Positions 52,090 to 62,452 of a stretch of 64,000 nucleotides of DNA are shown here, piece after piece; position 1 is the first letter of the stretch; each line of letters begins with the position of its first letter. The notes under the pieces are model-generated. The model was given only the letters and a program-made list of their open reading frames with translations, had not been told where the DNA came from and did not search any database. Made by a program: the position numbers and the translations under genes. Origin of the DNA: an uncultured Umboniibacter sp. (lineage in GTDB: Bacteria > Pseudomonadota > Gammaproteobacteria > Pseudomonadales > DSM-25080); assembly GCF_947497555.1 (NCBI RefSeq), contig NZ_CANMGY010000003.1, forward strand, positions 1 to 64,000, in the 5' to 3' direction.

Positions 52090-54879
52090 TTAGGTCGCTA
52101 GGACAAAACGTACGCTATCAAGACGAGCATCAATGGCATTGATTGCATTAACCACGCCATCGCGTTGCGCTATTAATGCATCCACTTCGTCCTGGCGAAT
52201 ACTTGGGTTTCGTAACCGCAGCGATTCGAGACGTTCAATTTCCTGATTGAAAAAATCTTCCGCATCGTAGGCGGCATCCACACACTCGGCACTAATATCC
52301 GCTTCAGCGAATTCACCGGCAACCTTAATCATTCGTTTTAGCTGCGGTGTCAGTTTTTCAACCACCGCTTGAACAGGCTTTCTGTCTAGCTTAATGCGAT
52401 GTTCATCGATGGATTCAGAGCTGACTGGGTCACTCCATACCTCGCCATTCTTCAGTACTACACGAAGTGGCTGCATGGGTGCAAAGCGAGCAACCTGCAA
52501 CGCCTTCGGCGCCACATGGAGTGGTTTGAAGAAGCATTCAAGCAGAATAGTACCGGCTGCGACATCCGGGTGTTTAACCACCGCGGCCTGGGCAGTCCCG
52601 TAATCGCCGCTCGTAAGCAGCTCAATGAACTCAATCACTAGCGGGTGTTCCCAGGTTAACCACTCTACATCCTCGCGCGCGAGGGCTATTTCACGGTCGA
52701 AGGTACCGGAGAGCCCCTCCGGAGTGAGTGATGAGAGCTGCTCGATCATTCGGTGGCCCGTGGGGCGAATGAGGTAGATGCGCTCAGACAGCTTCTCACT
52801 TTCAATCCCAAAGCGGTCAAACGCATCGAGTAACCAGAGCTCTAGTTCTGGGTCATCGTCCTGCTCGTCCACCTCATCCACTACCTTCTGCGCTTGCTCT
52901 GGTTGGTGCGATGACCGTTCAAGCAGGCAATCACGGCCATCCGCTAAGCGCTCGCGAACTGCTTCCGCCTCACGCTGAAGATCTTCAATCAACCCACTTT
53001 CTAGATCCATCGGATCATTCAGCAGTGCCGAAATTTCATCGTGCTTGGACTGGAAAACAATACCGTTAGCGGCCGAGGTACTGACGAATGCCGACAGCCC
53101 TTCATCGTAAACATTGAATAGTGCCTCGCCGGCAGAACACTCAAAATATGGCACATGGACGGTAACGCGACGAGATTGACCAATACGGTCCAAGCGTCCA
53201 ATACGTTGTTCTAACAGGTCGGGATGGCCGGGTAAATCAAACATCACCAAATGACAAGCGAACTGGAAGTTACGCCCTTCACTGCCTATTTCAGAGCACA
53301 GAAGAACTTGTGCGCCATCCTCTTCATCAGCGAACCAAGCAGCCGCCCTATCGCGGTTAATTAAGCTGAGCCCTTCGTGGAAAGCTCCCGCGCGAACGCC
53401 ATGTCTTAGAGTTAACCAGGATTCCAACTCTTCAACCGTTTCACGATGCTGAGCAATCACTAGCACCTTCTCTCGCTTGTGCGTCTTCAGGAAGTCGAGT
53501 AACCACTGGCTACGAGGGTCCGACTCGATCCATCCTTCACCCAATTGCTTTTCGGGTGTTAACCCAGCAAAGCCCGTCAGCGCCTCTGGAGGAAGCTGAT
53601 CGCCGTTTAGTGGATAACTTTCTAAGGTTCGACCCGGCAGTAGGTCAGCAATCACTTTACGCGTGTTGCGGAACATCACTCGCCCAGTACCGTGACGGTC
53701 GAGCAGCGTGTCGTACAACCAATCCAAACGCTCCTGCCCCTGATGTTGGTTCAGGGCGGTGAGCTCATCCTCACTTAAAATTACCTTCAAGGCCTCAAAG
53801 CTTGGTTCGTCGCCACCTTCAAGCGCTTTGAGAATTTCATTCACCTGACGGAACTGTTGTTCTTCACGCTGCCACTCGGCGAAACTTCCATAGCGCGCCG
53901 GATCAAGCAAGCGCAGTCGGCCGAAGTGACTTTCCTCACCCATCTGTTCAGGTGTCGCGGTTAACAGCAACAGTCCTCGTGCTTGAATGGTCAACTGCTC
54001 TACGCAGCTGTATTCCCAAGGACTGCCTTCTTCCTGCCATTCAATATGATGGGCTTCGTCAACAACCAATAAATCCCAGTCCACGGCAAGGGCCGCCTGA
54101 AGATGATCCAAATCACCGGAGATTAAAGATAGAGGACAAAGTACCTGCTGTGCGCCAAGGAACGGATTTTCATCAGTATCAGCGAACGAGGACTCATCAA
54201 TGATGCTAAACATCAAGTTAAAGCGACGACGCATCTCTACCAACCACTGATGCACAAGCGAGTCAGGCACTAAAATCAGGACTCGACTGGCTCGCCCCGT
54301 TAATAATTGCTGATGAATAATCAAACCCGCTTCAATGGTTTTACCCAAGCCAACTTCATCGGCCAACAGCACCCTTGGGGCGTGGCGCTGACTAAGTGAG
54401 TGAGCGATATGTAACTGGTGGCGTACAGGCGTAACCCGCGGCCCAACAAGACCTCGAACGGGAGATTCCTCTATCTTGGGGAGCATTTGGGAAACGTCAC
54501 GACGCATTCGGAACCAGCTAGCACGATCCCAGCGACCGCGCATTAGACGCTCCATACTTGGAAAACGGGTGGTACCGGAAATGATCTGCGTTTCAACTAC
54601 CGAGCGATCAGTACTCAGGTGGTAGATACAAATACCATTGTCGTCATCAACATCGGTGACACTTGCGGTCTCACCTTCGCCGTATTCAACCACGTCACCA
54701 ACCTCGAAGCGAACCCGGCTTAGCGGCGCGTCGTTCATCGTATAGGTTCGATCTTCACCGCTGGTTGGGAAGAAGATACGCACGCGGCGATTCTCGGCTT
54801 CAACCACCATACCAAGCCCTAATTCTGGCTCGCTATCACTAACCCAGCGCTGTCCCGCTGTAAAACTCTGACGACTCAA
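52090..54879 (-). CDS. rapA: RNA polymerase-associated ATPase RapA
   Basis: SWI2/SNF2-type ATPase that binds RNA polymerase and recycles stalled enzyme. N-terminal Tudor-like domains (about 1-105) begin FTAGQRWVSDSEPELGLG, as in E. coli. The helicase core has Walker A LLADEVGLGKTIEAG (about 170-184), the DEAH box VVDEAHHIEW, and motifs V/VI in LLCSEIGSEGRNFQ and EQRIGRLDRIGQ. I set the start at the TTG at 54879, preceded by GGAGAG at six bases (929 residues; E. coli 968). A longer frame from 54942 adds 21 residues not found in the family. Confidence 0.95.
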   Translation of the reverse strand: MSRQSFTAGQRWVSDSEPELGLGMVVEAENRRVRIFFPTSGEDRTYTMNDAPLSRVRFEVGDVVEYGEGETASVTDVDDDNGICIYHLSTDRSVVETQIISGTTRFPSMERLMRGRWDRASWFRMRRDVSQMLPKIEESPVRGLVGPRVTPVRHQLHIAHSLSQRHAPRVLLADEVGLGKTIEAGLIIHQQLLTGRASRVLILVPDSLVHQWLVEMRRRFNLMFSIIDESSFADTDENPFLGAQQVLCPLSLISGDLDHLQAALAVDWDLLVVDEAHHIEWQEEGSPWEYSCVEQLTIQARGLLLLTATPEQMGEESHFGRLRLLDPARYGSFAEWQREEQQFRQVNEILKALEGGDEPSFEALKVILSEDELTALNQHQGQERLDWLYDTLLDRHGTGRVMFRNTRKVIADLLPGRTLESYPLNGDQLPPEALTGFAGLTPEKQLGEGWIESDPRSQWLLDFLKTHKREKVLVIAQHRETVEELESWLTLRHGVRAGAFHEGLSLINRDRAAAWFADEEDGAQVLLCSEIGSEGRNFQFACHLVMFDLPGHPDLLEQRIGRLDRIGQSRRVTVHVPYFECSAGEALFNVYDEGLSAFVSTSAANGIVFQSKHDEISALLNDPMDLESGLIEDLQREAEAVRERLADGRDCLLERSSHQPEQAQKVVDEVDEQDDDPELELWLLDAFDRFGIESEKLSERIYLIRPTGHRMIEQLSSLTPEGLSGTFDREIALAREDVEWLTWEHPLVIEFIELLTSGDYGTAQAAVVKHPDVAAGTILLECFFKPLHVAPKALQVARFAPMQPLRVVLKNGEVWSDPVSSESIDEHRIKLDRKPVQAVVEKLTPQLKRMIKVAGEFAEADISAECVDAAYDAEDFFNQEIERLESLRLRNPSIRQDEVDALIAQRDGVVNAINAIDARLDSVRFVLAT

Positions 54880-55063
54880 TGTACTCTCTCCGCGATCAAG
54901 GGTTGCGGCGGCGTATACTAAAGAAATTCTCTCGAATAACAATCACTAAAACCGCTGCGTTCATCAAAGGAAGCTCCTGCTAATAGATTAGCGCCTTGAA
55001 CATCGCTTCGCTGAGTTTTTTTCGGCTTATCTCAAGCGGTTAATAGGCGAAACTTTCCAACGA

Positions 55064-56128
55064 CTAAAGGCTAAAGATTTCAAGGTAAGCGGGCGCCAAC
55101 GTCACCGCCGATAAACATGATACATCAGCATTTTCACGTGGCCTCATAAGCACCTCAATGGCCGCTTCCGCTTCTTCCTCTGATGGCTGCGCTGAGGACT
55201 GATGACATTGCTGTGCAAACCACTCGGGGTAGGCCAATCTAGCTGGAGCGATTACACTGCAACCGGCCGCTGCGCCCTCTAACAAACTCAAACCCTGAAA
55301 GTCGTGGATTGCTGTGGATAGCACATGGGTCGCGCCCGCTAATAAATCTAAGTAATCCTGACGTTCGCCCATATAGCCAATCTGCCCCAGGTACCGGGAG
55401 CCTTCGTATTTGGTAAGTAACTGTTGTAGCGCATCGGGGACACGGCGAAATCGCTGACCCACAATATGTAAGGTGAAATCAAACTGTTTCTGTACCAAGG
55501 TATCGACCAACAGCGCCAGGCGGTCTGGCCCTTTGTCATACTCCCAGCGATGATTCCAAACAATACTTGGCGGCGCATCGGCTGATTCATCCCTACGAAA
55601 TGCATCGCTGGCGATGGGTACCGGCAAAACATGTGCTTTAGCCAGCAAACTGTCTATCATTTCCGGGGAGCTGAAGTCAGGTAATTTCTTAAAGAGACGC
55701 TTCGCACCCTGGCGAAAACTAGCCAGATTAAATTGCGAATTGAATAGGATGGTATCTGCCGATAGCGCTGAGTAGATGGAGGTAAGCTGTTGATCAACCA
55801 ACCCCTTGCGCTCAACACTATTTGGATAAGCAAACTGATTCTCGTGAAAGTAACACACCCACGGAAGGGTCGAATACTGGGGGAAAAAGCCGCGTAGCGC
55901 CGCCATATCAACCATAGAAGTTGCCACAACCATGGTGGGCTCAAAGGCCTCAATTTGCGCTCTATAATGCGTCGCAAAAGCCAGTGATGAACCGCGGGTT
56001 CGCCAACTGAAATGGCGTGGCGGCAGCGACAACTCAAGCCATTGTGCTTGAGGAAGGATCTGCCTTAACTGCTGGCACCAATAGGCGTGAGACGCCGCAT
56101 GGTAGCCAGAGAGAAGAAGAATTCGCAC
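55064..56128 (-). CDS. tRNA-queuosine alpha-mannosyltransferase-like glycosyltransferase (DUF3524)
   Basis: A 354-residue GT-B-type glycosyltransferase. Its N-terminal half matches the DUF3524 domain of the animal queuosine-tRNA mannosyltransferase (QTMAN/GTDC1): LLLSGYHAASHAYW, LPPRHFSWRTRGSSLAF, VVATSMVDMAALRG and CYFHENQFAYPNS are family hallmarks. A C-terminal glycosyltransferase group 1 domain (about 190-330) has NHRWEYDKGPDRL and the donor-site GLSLLEGAAAGCSVIAP. Activity on bacterial Q-tRNA is inferred, not shown. The GTG start lies 4 bp after the aminopeptidase stop codon. Confidence 0.8.
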   Translation of the reverse strand: MRILLLSGYHAASHAYWCQQLRQILPQAQWLELSLPPRHFSWRTRGSSLAFATHYRAQIEAFEPTMVVATSMVDMAALRGFFPQYSTLPWVCYFHENQFAYPNSVERKGLVDQQLTSIYSALSADTILFNSQFNLASFRQGAKRLFKKLPDFSSPEMIDSLLAKAHVLPVPIASDAFRRDESADAPPSIVWNHRWEYDKGPDRLALLVDTLVQKQFDFTLHIVGQRFRRVPDALQQLLTKYEGSRYLGQIGYMGERQDYLDLLAGATHVLSTAIHDFQGLSLLEGAAAGCSVIAPARLAYPEWFAQQCHQSSAQPSEEEAEAAIEVLMRPRENADVSCLSAVTLAPAYLEIFSL

Positions 56129-56132
56129 CGAA

Positions 56133-57440
56133 TCAGCGGGCGGCGCCGGGTGCGTTCTTCATCATATAAAAGGCTTTTAGTACCGCAACGAGGTTGAAGG
56201 AGTCCATACTACCTGCAAGCTCTCGGATCGAGTGCATCGCAAAAGTCGGGACGCCGACGTCTATGGTCTTAACGCCTAGTTCGGCTGCTGTGATGGGGCC
56301 AATGGTTGAGCCGCAGCCCATATCGGCGCGGGTAACAAAGGCCTGACAGGCTACACCCGCGTCAGCGCAGAGCATCCTAAATTGAGCCGATGTCTCACTT
56401 GTGGTTGCATAACGCTGATTCGCGTTGATCTTAATGACCGGACCTTGATTTAACAGAGGACCATGGTTGTTGTCATGCTTATTAACATAGTTGGGGTGGA
56501 TCCCATGGGCATTGTCCACCGAGATCATCATTGATCTGTCTAGCACGCGGGCCACCGACTCATCATCACCCAACCAGCGACGCAATAAGCTCTCTAGCAT
56601 TGGACCCTGAGCGCCCGTGGCAGACATTGAGCCAACTTCCTCATGATCGGTAGCAATTAACACTGTCGAGACGTCAGTACCCGACGCGATCATAGCTTCC
56701 AAGCCAATATAGCAAGACAGCAAATTATCCAGGCGAGCACTGGCGATAAAGTCTTTATTAATCCCCACCAGGCCAGCGCGTTGGACATCGTAGAAGCTTA
56801 GCTCGTGATCGAGAATACTATCTATTTGGAGGTCTGAGTAATTGGCTTCAATGTAGTTCAGCAGGAGAGCATTGAGCGTTGGCTTATGGTCATCATCACA
56901 CTGGCCCAGAACTGGAGCCATTTCCTCCTGAGGATTAGGAGCACCTTTGTTATTCGCCTCGCGATCAAGGTGAATGGCCAAATTTGGGATTATCGCAATG
57001 GGGTCCTCGAAGTTCACGAGCACATTTTTCAACTTTCCATGAACATCACGAATGGTTACGCGCCCAGCAAGACTAAGATCCCTATCCATCCAAGGAGCGC
57101 GAAGTACGCCACCATAAACTTCTACACCTAGCTGCCAATAGCCCTTTGAGTAAATGTCCGGCTGCGGTTTCACCTTGAGGTTCGGCGAGTCTGTGTGTGC
57201 TCCCACCATACGGATGCCCGTTTCAACCTCATCTGACAGCCCCTTTACGAAGGCGATAATTGAGGCATCATTACGAGTTATATAATAGCGACCACCACGA
57301 ACAAGATTCCATTCATCGCCTTCGTGAAGACGGGTAAAACCGGCATCGCTGAGGGCATTAGCCATATTCTCAACAGCATGAAACGGCGTTGGTGAAGCGG
57401 CTAAAAAATTAAGTAGACCACGGTTGAAAGTGTCGATCAT
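56133..57440 (-). CDS. apeB: M18 family aminopeptidase
   Basis: Dinuclear zinc aminopeptidase of the M18 family, with preference usually for acidic N-terminal residues. Metal ligands appear in order: His in VGAHTDSPNLKVKP (about 79-92), Asp in ARLDNLLSCY, the Glu pair in ATDHEEVGS, Asp in SVDNAHGIHPNY, and the C-terminal His in TFAMHSIRE. The length of 435 residues from the ATG at 57440 (AGAGGATG upstream) is the family size; the frame is open further but overlaps the next gene. It is probably cytoplasmic. Confidence 0.93.
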   Translation of the reverse strand: MIDTFNRGLLNFLAASPTPFHAVENMANALSDAGFTRLHEGDEWNLVRGGRYYITRNDASIIAFVKGLSDEVETGIRMVGAHTDSPNLKVKPQPDIYSKGYWQLGVEVYGGVLRAPWMDRDLSLAGRVTIRDVHGKLKNVLVNFEDPIAIIPNLAIHLDREANNKGAPNPQEEMAPVLGQCDDDHKPTLNALLLNYIEANYSDLQIDSILDHELSFYDVQRAGLVGINKDFIASARLDNLLSCYIGLEAMIASGTDVSTVLIATDHEEVGSMSATGAQGPMLESLLRRWLGDDESVARVLDRSMMISVDNAHGIHPNYVNKHDNNHGPLLNQGPVIKINANQRYATTSETSAQFRMLCADAGVACQAFVTRADMGCGSTIGPITAAELGVKTIDVGVPTFAMHSIRELAGSMDSFNLVAVLKAFYMMKNAPGAAR

Positions 57441-57459
57441 CACATCCTCTTGGCTCAAT

Positions 57460-58344
57460 CTAGCCCTTGTTATTATCGTAGAGAGAAAGCATTTTTTGTG
57501 CGATTCGTTCGGGCGTTTCCTGCATAAAACAATGCCCCCCAGATTCGCGATATAGTTCCATCTTAGCGTTAAGCTGAGCAACTTCAAGTATTGCTCGCTG
57601 CTGGAAGGGGTAAGTTTGATCTCCGTAGAGCACATCCACGGGTACTGTAATCTTTCTCACTGCAGGTCGAAGCCCACGCGCGTAACTGCCAAAAATCTGC
57701 GCCTCTAACGCCGGTGAGGTAGTGAGACGAACTCCGTTTTCCGCTTCACTGAAATTGGCATCGGCAAAGTCTCGCAGGGCCTCGGGATCCCAATTAGCAA
57801 AGACACCTTTACCCTCAAGCTGCTGGCAGACCGCCTCCTTTGACGGGAAATGGGCTCTCCGGCGGCGTGTCATCGCAATCATGGGATGAAAATTTCCTAG
57901 CCCGACTGCACAGACGAAGCGAGTGAACCAAACTGTTCTGCGTGGCAGATAAATGGGATCGAGGAGTAATAGCTGATCAAATAAGTGTTGGTGTTTAGCT
58001 GCAATAAGCGTCGTGAGAACACCGCCAAAACTATGCCCAGCTCCTAGGCACGTTTTCCAATTTGCACGTTTTTCCTGAACTAAGTCAGCGATGGCCTCGG
58101 CCCATTCATTCCAGCCCTCAAATTTTCCGGTAGCCGGGTTATTACCGTGCCCCTGAATTTCAGGCAAAAATAAATCAAATCGCTCTGATAACTGAGTAAG
58201 TAGCTTCTGGTAAGTTCGCGGAGCGAAACCGTTGCCATGGAGAAACACCAGCACCGGACGCTGACCAATATTCGGTGACTCGTAATACGCCAGGTTCAAA
58301 CCGTTAGTGGTTCGATAGTGCTTGTGATTCAACGCTAAAGACAT
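57460..58344 (-). CDS. Alpha/beta hydrolase
   Basis: A 294-residue alpha/beta-hydrolase-fold enzyme. Nucleophile Ser in GAGHSFGGVL, oxyanion region FLHGNGFAPRTY, acid Asp in VLYGDQTYPF and catalytic His in ESGGHCFMQETPE are all present. The HGNGF element and general pattern resemble esterases and epoxide-hydrolase relatives, but the substrate is not predictable. The ATG at 58344 is preferred over a TTG one codon earlier. It is 12 bp after the dehydrogenase gene and 19 bp before the M18 peptidase. Confidence 0.85.
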   Translation of the reverse strand: MSLALNHKHYRTTNGLNLAYYESPNIGQRPVLVFLHGNGFAPRTYQKLLTQLSERFDLFLPEIQGHGNNPATGKFEGWNEWAEAIADLVQEKRANWKTCLGAGHSFGGVLTTLIAAKHQHLFDQLLLLDPIYLPRRTVWFTRFVCAVGLGNFHPMIAMTRRRRAHFPSKEAVCQQLEGKGVFANWDPEALRDFADANFSEAENGVRLTTSPALEAQIFGSYARGLRPAVRKITVPVDVLYGDQTYPFQQRAILEVAQLNAKMELYRESGGHCFMQETPERIAQKMLSLYDNNKG

Positions 58345-58356
58345 CAATACAACCTG

Positions 58357-59238
58357 TTAATATTCGATGTTATCGATGTGTTGCAAACGAGCTAACAGGC
58401 TAGAGGTATCCCAACGGCCTCCCCCTGCACGCTGAACATCACCATAGAACTGATCGACTAGGGCAGTCATCGGCACACTCGCACCCTGTTGATCCGCTTC
58501 AGCTAAGACAATCGCAAGATCCTTGCGCATCCAGTCTACGGCAAAACCGTGTTCGTACTCGCCAGCCAGCATAGTTTGATAGCGATTTTCCATCTGCCAA
58601 GATTGGGCTGCACCCTTTGAGATCACCTCAATCACTGCCGCTGCATCAAGGCCTGCTTTTTGGGCAAAATGTAGCCCCTCTGATAGACCTTGGACGATGC
58701 CGGCAATACAAATTTGATTAACCATCTTAGTGAGCTGACCTGATCCCACTGGCCCCATCAGCTTCACCGATTGAGCGAAGTGATTCATCAGCGGCGCTAC
58801 GCGATCAAACACTGCCTGATCACCGCCGCACATTACGGTTAGCTTACCGTTTTCTGCGCCAGCCTGACCACCGGATACGGGCGCATCAATAAACGCTAGG
58901 CTTAACTTTTTCGCCGCTTCCGCAAGCTCTCTGGCCACGTCAGCAGAGGCGGTAGTATGATCAACAAAAACACTGCCCGCTTTCATGCTCGAAAAGGCAC
59001 CGTCATCTCCTAAACACACGGAGCGAATATCGTTATCGTTACCGACACAGGCGAATACGACATCTGCATTAACCGCGGCTTTGGCCGGCGTCGCCTCGGC
59101 AGCGCCGGGGTAGGTAGCCACCCAACGTTCGGCCTTTGCCGTGCTGCGATTGTAAACCACCACGTTATGACCAGCTTTCGCCAAGTATCCCGCCATTGGG
59201 AAACCCATGACGCCTAAGCCTAAAAATGCAACGTTCAT
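58357..59238 (-). CDS. NAD(P)-dependent beta-hydroxyacid dehydrogenase (HIBADH family)
   Basis: A 293-residue member of the 3-hydroxyisobutyrate dehydrogenase/tartronate semialdehyde reductase family. A Rossmann motif opens the protein (FLGLGVMGFPMAGYLAKAGH), followed by the substrate-binding DAPVSGGQAGAENG (about 118-131) and catalytic Lys in GSGQLTKMVNQ (about 170). Which hydroxy acid it uses is open. No valine-degradation or glycerate genes are near, so context gives no help. Confidence 0.88.
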   Translation of the reverse strand: MNVAFLGLGVMGFPMAGYLAKAGHNVVVYNRSTAKAERWVATYPGAAEATPAKAAVNADVVFACVGNDNDIRSVCLGDDGAFSSMKAGSVFVDHTTASADVARELAEAAKKLSLAFIDAPVSGGQAGAENGKLTVMCGGDQAVFDRVAPLMNHFAQSVKLMGPVGSGQLTKMVNQICIAGIVQGLSEGLHFAQKAGLDAAAVIEVISKGAAQSWQMENRYQTMLAGEYEHGFAVDWMRKDLAIVLAEADQQGASVPMTALVDQFYGDVQRAGGGRWDTSSLLARLQHIDNIEY

Positions 59239-59248
59239 ATCCTGAGCC

Positions 59249-60040
59249 CTATATCAAAACAACGATGAGTAACGCGCCAAGTGCGAAGCGATAGATAACG
59301 AATGGCAACATTCCCAACTGATCCAACCAGCGCATAAATAGCTTAATACATACGAAGGCACTGATAAATGAGATTACTAGACCAAACAGCACTGGAATCC
59401 AATCGATGCTCGGTGCCGCCAATAACTCAGAAGCTTTGTATGAGCCGGCCGCCGCAATAAGCGGAATCGATAGCAGAAACGAAATGCTCGCCGCCGCTCT
59501 TCTTGAATAGCCCAAGAACAGCGCCGTCGTCATGGTAATTCCTGAGCGAGAAACTCCTGGAACCAACGCGAGCGCTTGTGCAACTGCAATCCAGAACATA
59601 TGGCGAGGCGTTAGCTCATCACGAGTTCGGATACGCCTGCCGATAACGTCGGCATACCAGAGCAACGCACCAAATAAAATTGTGGTCCCGGCGATTATCC
59701 ACCCAGAGCGGAGATACAGTTCGACAAAATCATTGAGTAGTCGCCCAACAATCACAGCGGGGATCGTAGCGAAAAGTATCATCCAGGCGAAAGTTGAGTC
59801 AGGGCTGCGGACTCCCGAAAACCAACCAAACCATGCCCTAGTAAAGCGGACTACTTCAACGCGAAAGTGAATCATAACCGCCATTAACGTTCCAACATGA
59901 ACCGCTACATCGAAGGCCAGACCTTGATCGGGCCAACCGAAGATGGCCGTTGGGAGAATCAGGTGGGCCGAACTACTAATTGGTAAAAACTCAGTTAGCC
60001 CTTGAATCACTGCCAACAAAAAAGCATGGAATAAATCCAT
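59249..60040 (-). CDS. uppP: Undecaprenyl-diphosphatase UppP (BacA)
   Basis: Integral membrane phosphatase that recycles undecaprenyl pyrophosphate to the lipid carrier used in peptidoglycan synthesis. The catalytic signature QGLTEFLPISSSAHL (Glu17) and the second signature PGVSRSGITMT are both intact. About eight membrane segments are visible in 263 residues. Known members confer bacitracin tolerance when abundant. It follows tsaB by 12 bp. Confidence 0.96.
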   Translation of the reverse strand: MDLFHAFLLAVIQGLTEFLPISSSAHLILPTAIFGWPDQGLAFDVAVHVGTLMAVMIHFRVEVVRFTRAWFGWFSGVRSPDSTFAWMILFATIPAVIVGRLLNDFVELYLRSGWIIAGTTILFGALLWYADVIGRRIRTRDELTPRHMFWIAVAQALALVPGVSRSGITMTTALFLGYSRRAAASISFLLSIPLIAAAGSYKASELLAAPSIDWIPVLFGLVISFISAFVCIKLFMRWLDQLGMLPFVIYRFALGALLIVVLI

Positions 60041-60052
60041 CTCAACTCCAAG

Positions 60053-60760
60053 TTACGACGATTTAAATTGATCAACCAGTTTCACGCGCTTTTTCCAACT
60101 TACTTCGTTGCGCAGATATACGGGTTCCACATCATCAGCCAAATCGGCGTCGCCGCGAACAAAGGCTTCCACCGCCAAGCGCGCAATAAACGCCGCTTGT
60201 GGATCTATCTGACCTTTAAATTTTGTGCCGGCCGAACGCCGCTGAGCGTCATTAATCATTTCAAAGCCTGTGCCGATGATCACTTCATCGGCAGTAAACA
60301 CTTCAATTTGATCTGGGGAAATCAGTCTATCTGATAGTACTGGGATCACTGTATCACCCACTCGCTCCCAAATACCCTCATAACATTCAGACATACGTGC
60401 ATCCTGAATAACGTGACAGCGGGATACCTCGTACTCTTCAGCTGCCTGAAGTGCCATCGCACCCAGCGTCGAGACCCCGACTACCGGTTTATTCACCGAA
60501 AAAGCCAAGCCTTGTACAACCCCTAGGCAAATTCGAAGCCCCGTAAAGCTGCCTGGACCCGCTCCATAGGCAATACAGTCAACATCGTTGAGCGTTAGCT
60601 GAGCCTCGGCAAGTACATCATCTACCATGGGTAGGAGGCGCTTTGTATGTTGCCTAGCGGCCTGCTCGAAACGCTGAACACAACCCTCCGCACTGAGCAG
60701 CGCTACCGAGCAGGCGTCAGTAGAGGTATCGAGGGCCAAAATAGTGGGGGCTTTAGACAT
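60053..60760 (-). CDS. tsaB: tRNA threonylcarbamoyladenosine biosynthesis protein TsaB
   Basis: TsaB is the non-catalytic ASKHA-fold partner of TsaD in t6A37 synthesis on ANN-decoding tRNAs, including the tRNA-Lys(UUU) encoded in this window. The N-terminus ILALDTSTDACSVAL, the QHTKRLLPMVDDVL helix and YGAGPGSFTGLRI are typical. The length of 235 matches E. coli (231). It is 69 bp after adk, beyond a terminator. Confidence 0.95.
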   Translation of the reverse strand: MSKAPTILALDTSTDACSVALLSAEGCVQRFEQAARQHTKRLLPMVDDVLAEAQLTLNDVDCIAYGAGPGSFTGLRICLGVVQGLAFSVNKPVVGVSTLGAMALQAAEEYEVSRCHVIQDARMSECYEGIWERVGDTVIPVLSDRLISPDQIEVFTADEVIIGTGFEMINDAQRRSAGTKFKGQIDPQAAFIARLAVEAFVRGDADLADDVEPVYLRNEVSWKKRVKLVDQFKSS

Positions 60761-60776
60761 AGCTTTTCCCTAGTAA

Positions 60777-60808
60777 TAAACAAAACAGGCCCCATTAAAG
60801 GAGCCTGT
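60777..60808 (-). terminator. Rho-independent terminator after adk
   Basis: On the minus strand ACAGGCTCC/GGGGCCTGT (9-bp stem with one G-U wobble, 6-nt loop) is followed by TTTTGTTTATT. It lies 22 bp after the adk stop codon. Confidence 0.88.
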
Positions 60809-60829
60809 CAGGGTTAACACAACACAGAA

Positions 60830-61474
<645 letters not shown>

Positions 61475-61651
61475 TTAATTTTCCTCTAATCGCTAATTGC
61501 CGCGACATGAATAACAATTTGATTCACTTATAAACAAATAGCCTACGCGAAGTGAGTATTCACGACCATAGCTCTGTGAAATTTGCCGACATTTTAAAGT
61601 AATTATCGCAAACTTCCCAGTGGCAAATGACGGTCATTTCGCCGATGAATT

Positions 61652-62452
61652 CTAGACTTTGGCCTTAGCGGCTTGCCACAGTGATTCCATCTGATCGAGG
61701 CTAGCATCAGCCATGGAAATACCCTGTATTTTAAGATTTTCTTCGATATAACTAAAACGCTGGTAAAACTTCTCATTGCTTCTGCGCAATGCGGTATTCG
61801 GGTCCGTGCCCACCGATCTCGCTAAATTGATAACGCTAAATAAGACATCGCCAATTTCATCCTCGATGGCGCCCGGGTTCGCTAATGCGACAGCTTCTTC
61901 CACCTCCGCCAACTCCTCGTGAACCTTCGCCATCACCTCAATACTATTAGGCCAATCAAATCCGACCTTCGCCGCTTTCTTTTGTAGGGCATAGGCTCTA
62001 TCTGTAGGAGGCTGAGAGCGACTCACTGAATCCAGATAGCGTACCGTTGCGCGAGGTTTCTCCGCGCGCTTAATTTTATTCCAGTTAGCACGGATTTCTT
62101 CGTCGCTGAGCACATGGCTAGGATCGCGCGAACTTTGAAGCGTTCCATCGGGAAAGACATGTGGATGACGACGAAGAAGCTTAGCCACAATCCCATCAAC
62201 CACTTCTGCAAAACTAAAGCGCTGGTCCTCTTCCGCCAAGCGACTGTAAAAGATCACTTGAAAGAGAAGATCGCCAAGTTCCTCACGCAGGTTTTCCATA
62301 TCACCACGATCAATGGCATCGACTACCTCAAAGGTTTCCTCAATGGTGTGGGGTACAACCGACGCATAATCCTGCTTAATATCCCAGGGACAGCCCGTTT
62401 TCGGTTCACGAAGGCGCGCCATTAAATAGATCAAATCGGACAGGCTATGCAT
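61652..62452 (-). CDS. mazG: Nucleoside triphosphate pyrophosphohydrolase MazG
   Basis: MazG hydrolyses NTPs and dNTPs to monophosphates; in E. coli it tempers ppGpp levels and MazEF. Two MazG repeats are visible: an N-terminal one (REPKTGCPWDIKQD, HTIEETFEVVDAI, REELGDLLFQVIFYSRLAEE) and a C-terminal one (KVHEELAEVEEAV, EIGDVLFSVINLAR) with the active Glu/Asp sets. I place the start at 62452 (266 residues; E. coli 263). It overlaps the relA stop region by 8 bp. The relA-mazG link is as in E. coli, but no mazEF lies between them. Confidence 0.94.
   Translation of the reverse strand: MHSLSDLIYLMARLREPKTGCPWDIKQDYASVVPHTIEETFEVVDAIDRGDMENLREELGDLLFQVIFYSRLAEEDQRFSFAEVVDGIVAKLLRRHPHVFPDGTLQSSRDPSHVLSDEEIRANWNKIKRAEKPRATVRYLDSVSRSQPPTDRAYALQKKAAKVGFDWPNSIEVMAKVHEELAEVEEAVALANPGAIEDEIGDVLFSVINLARSVGTDPNTALRRSNEKFYQRFSYIEENLKIQGISMADASLDQMESLWQAAKAKV

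Noticed and set aside
52090-54879. SNF2 helicase as a phage-defence (DISARM/Zorya-like) component
   Set aside because: The N-terminal Tudor-like region and full-length similarity identify it as the housekeeping RapA, and no defence partners are nearby.
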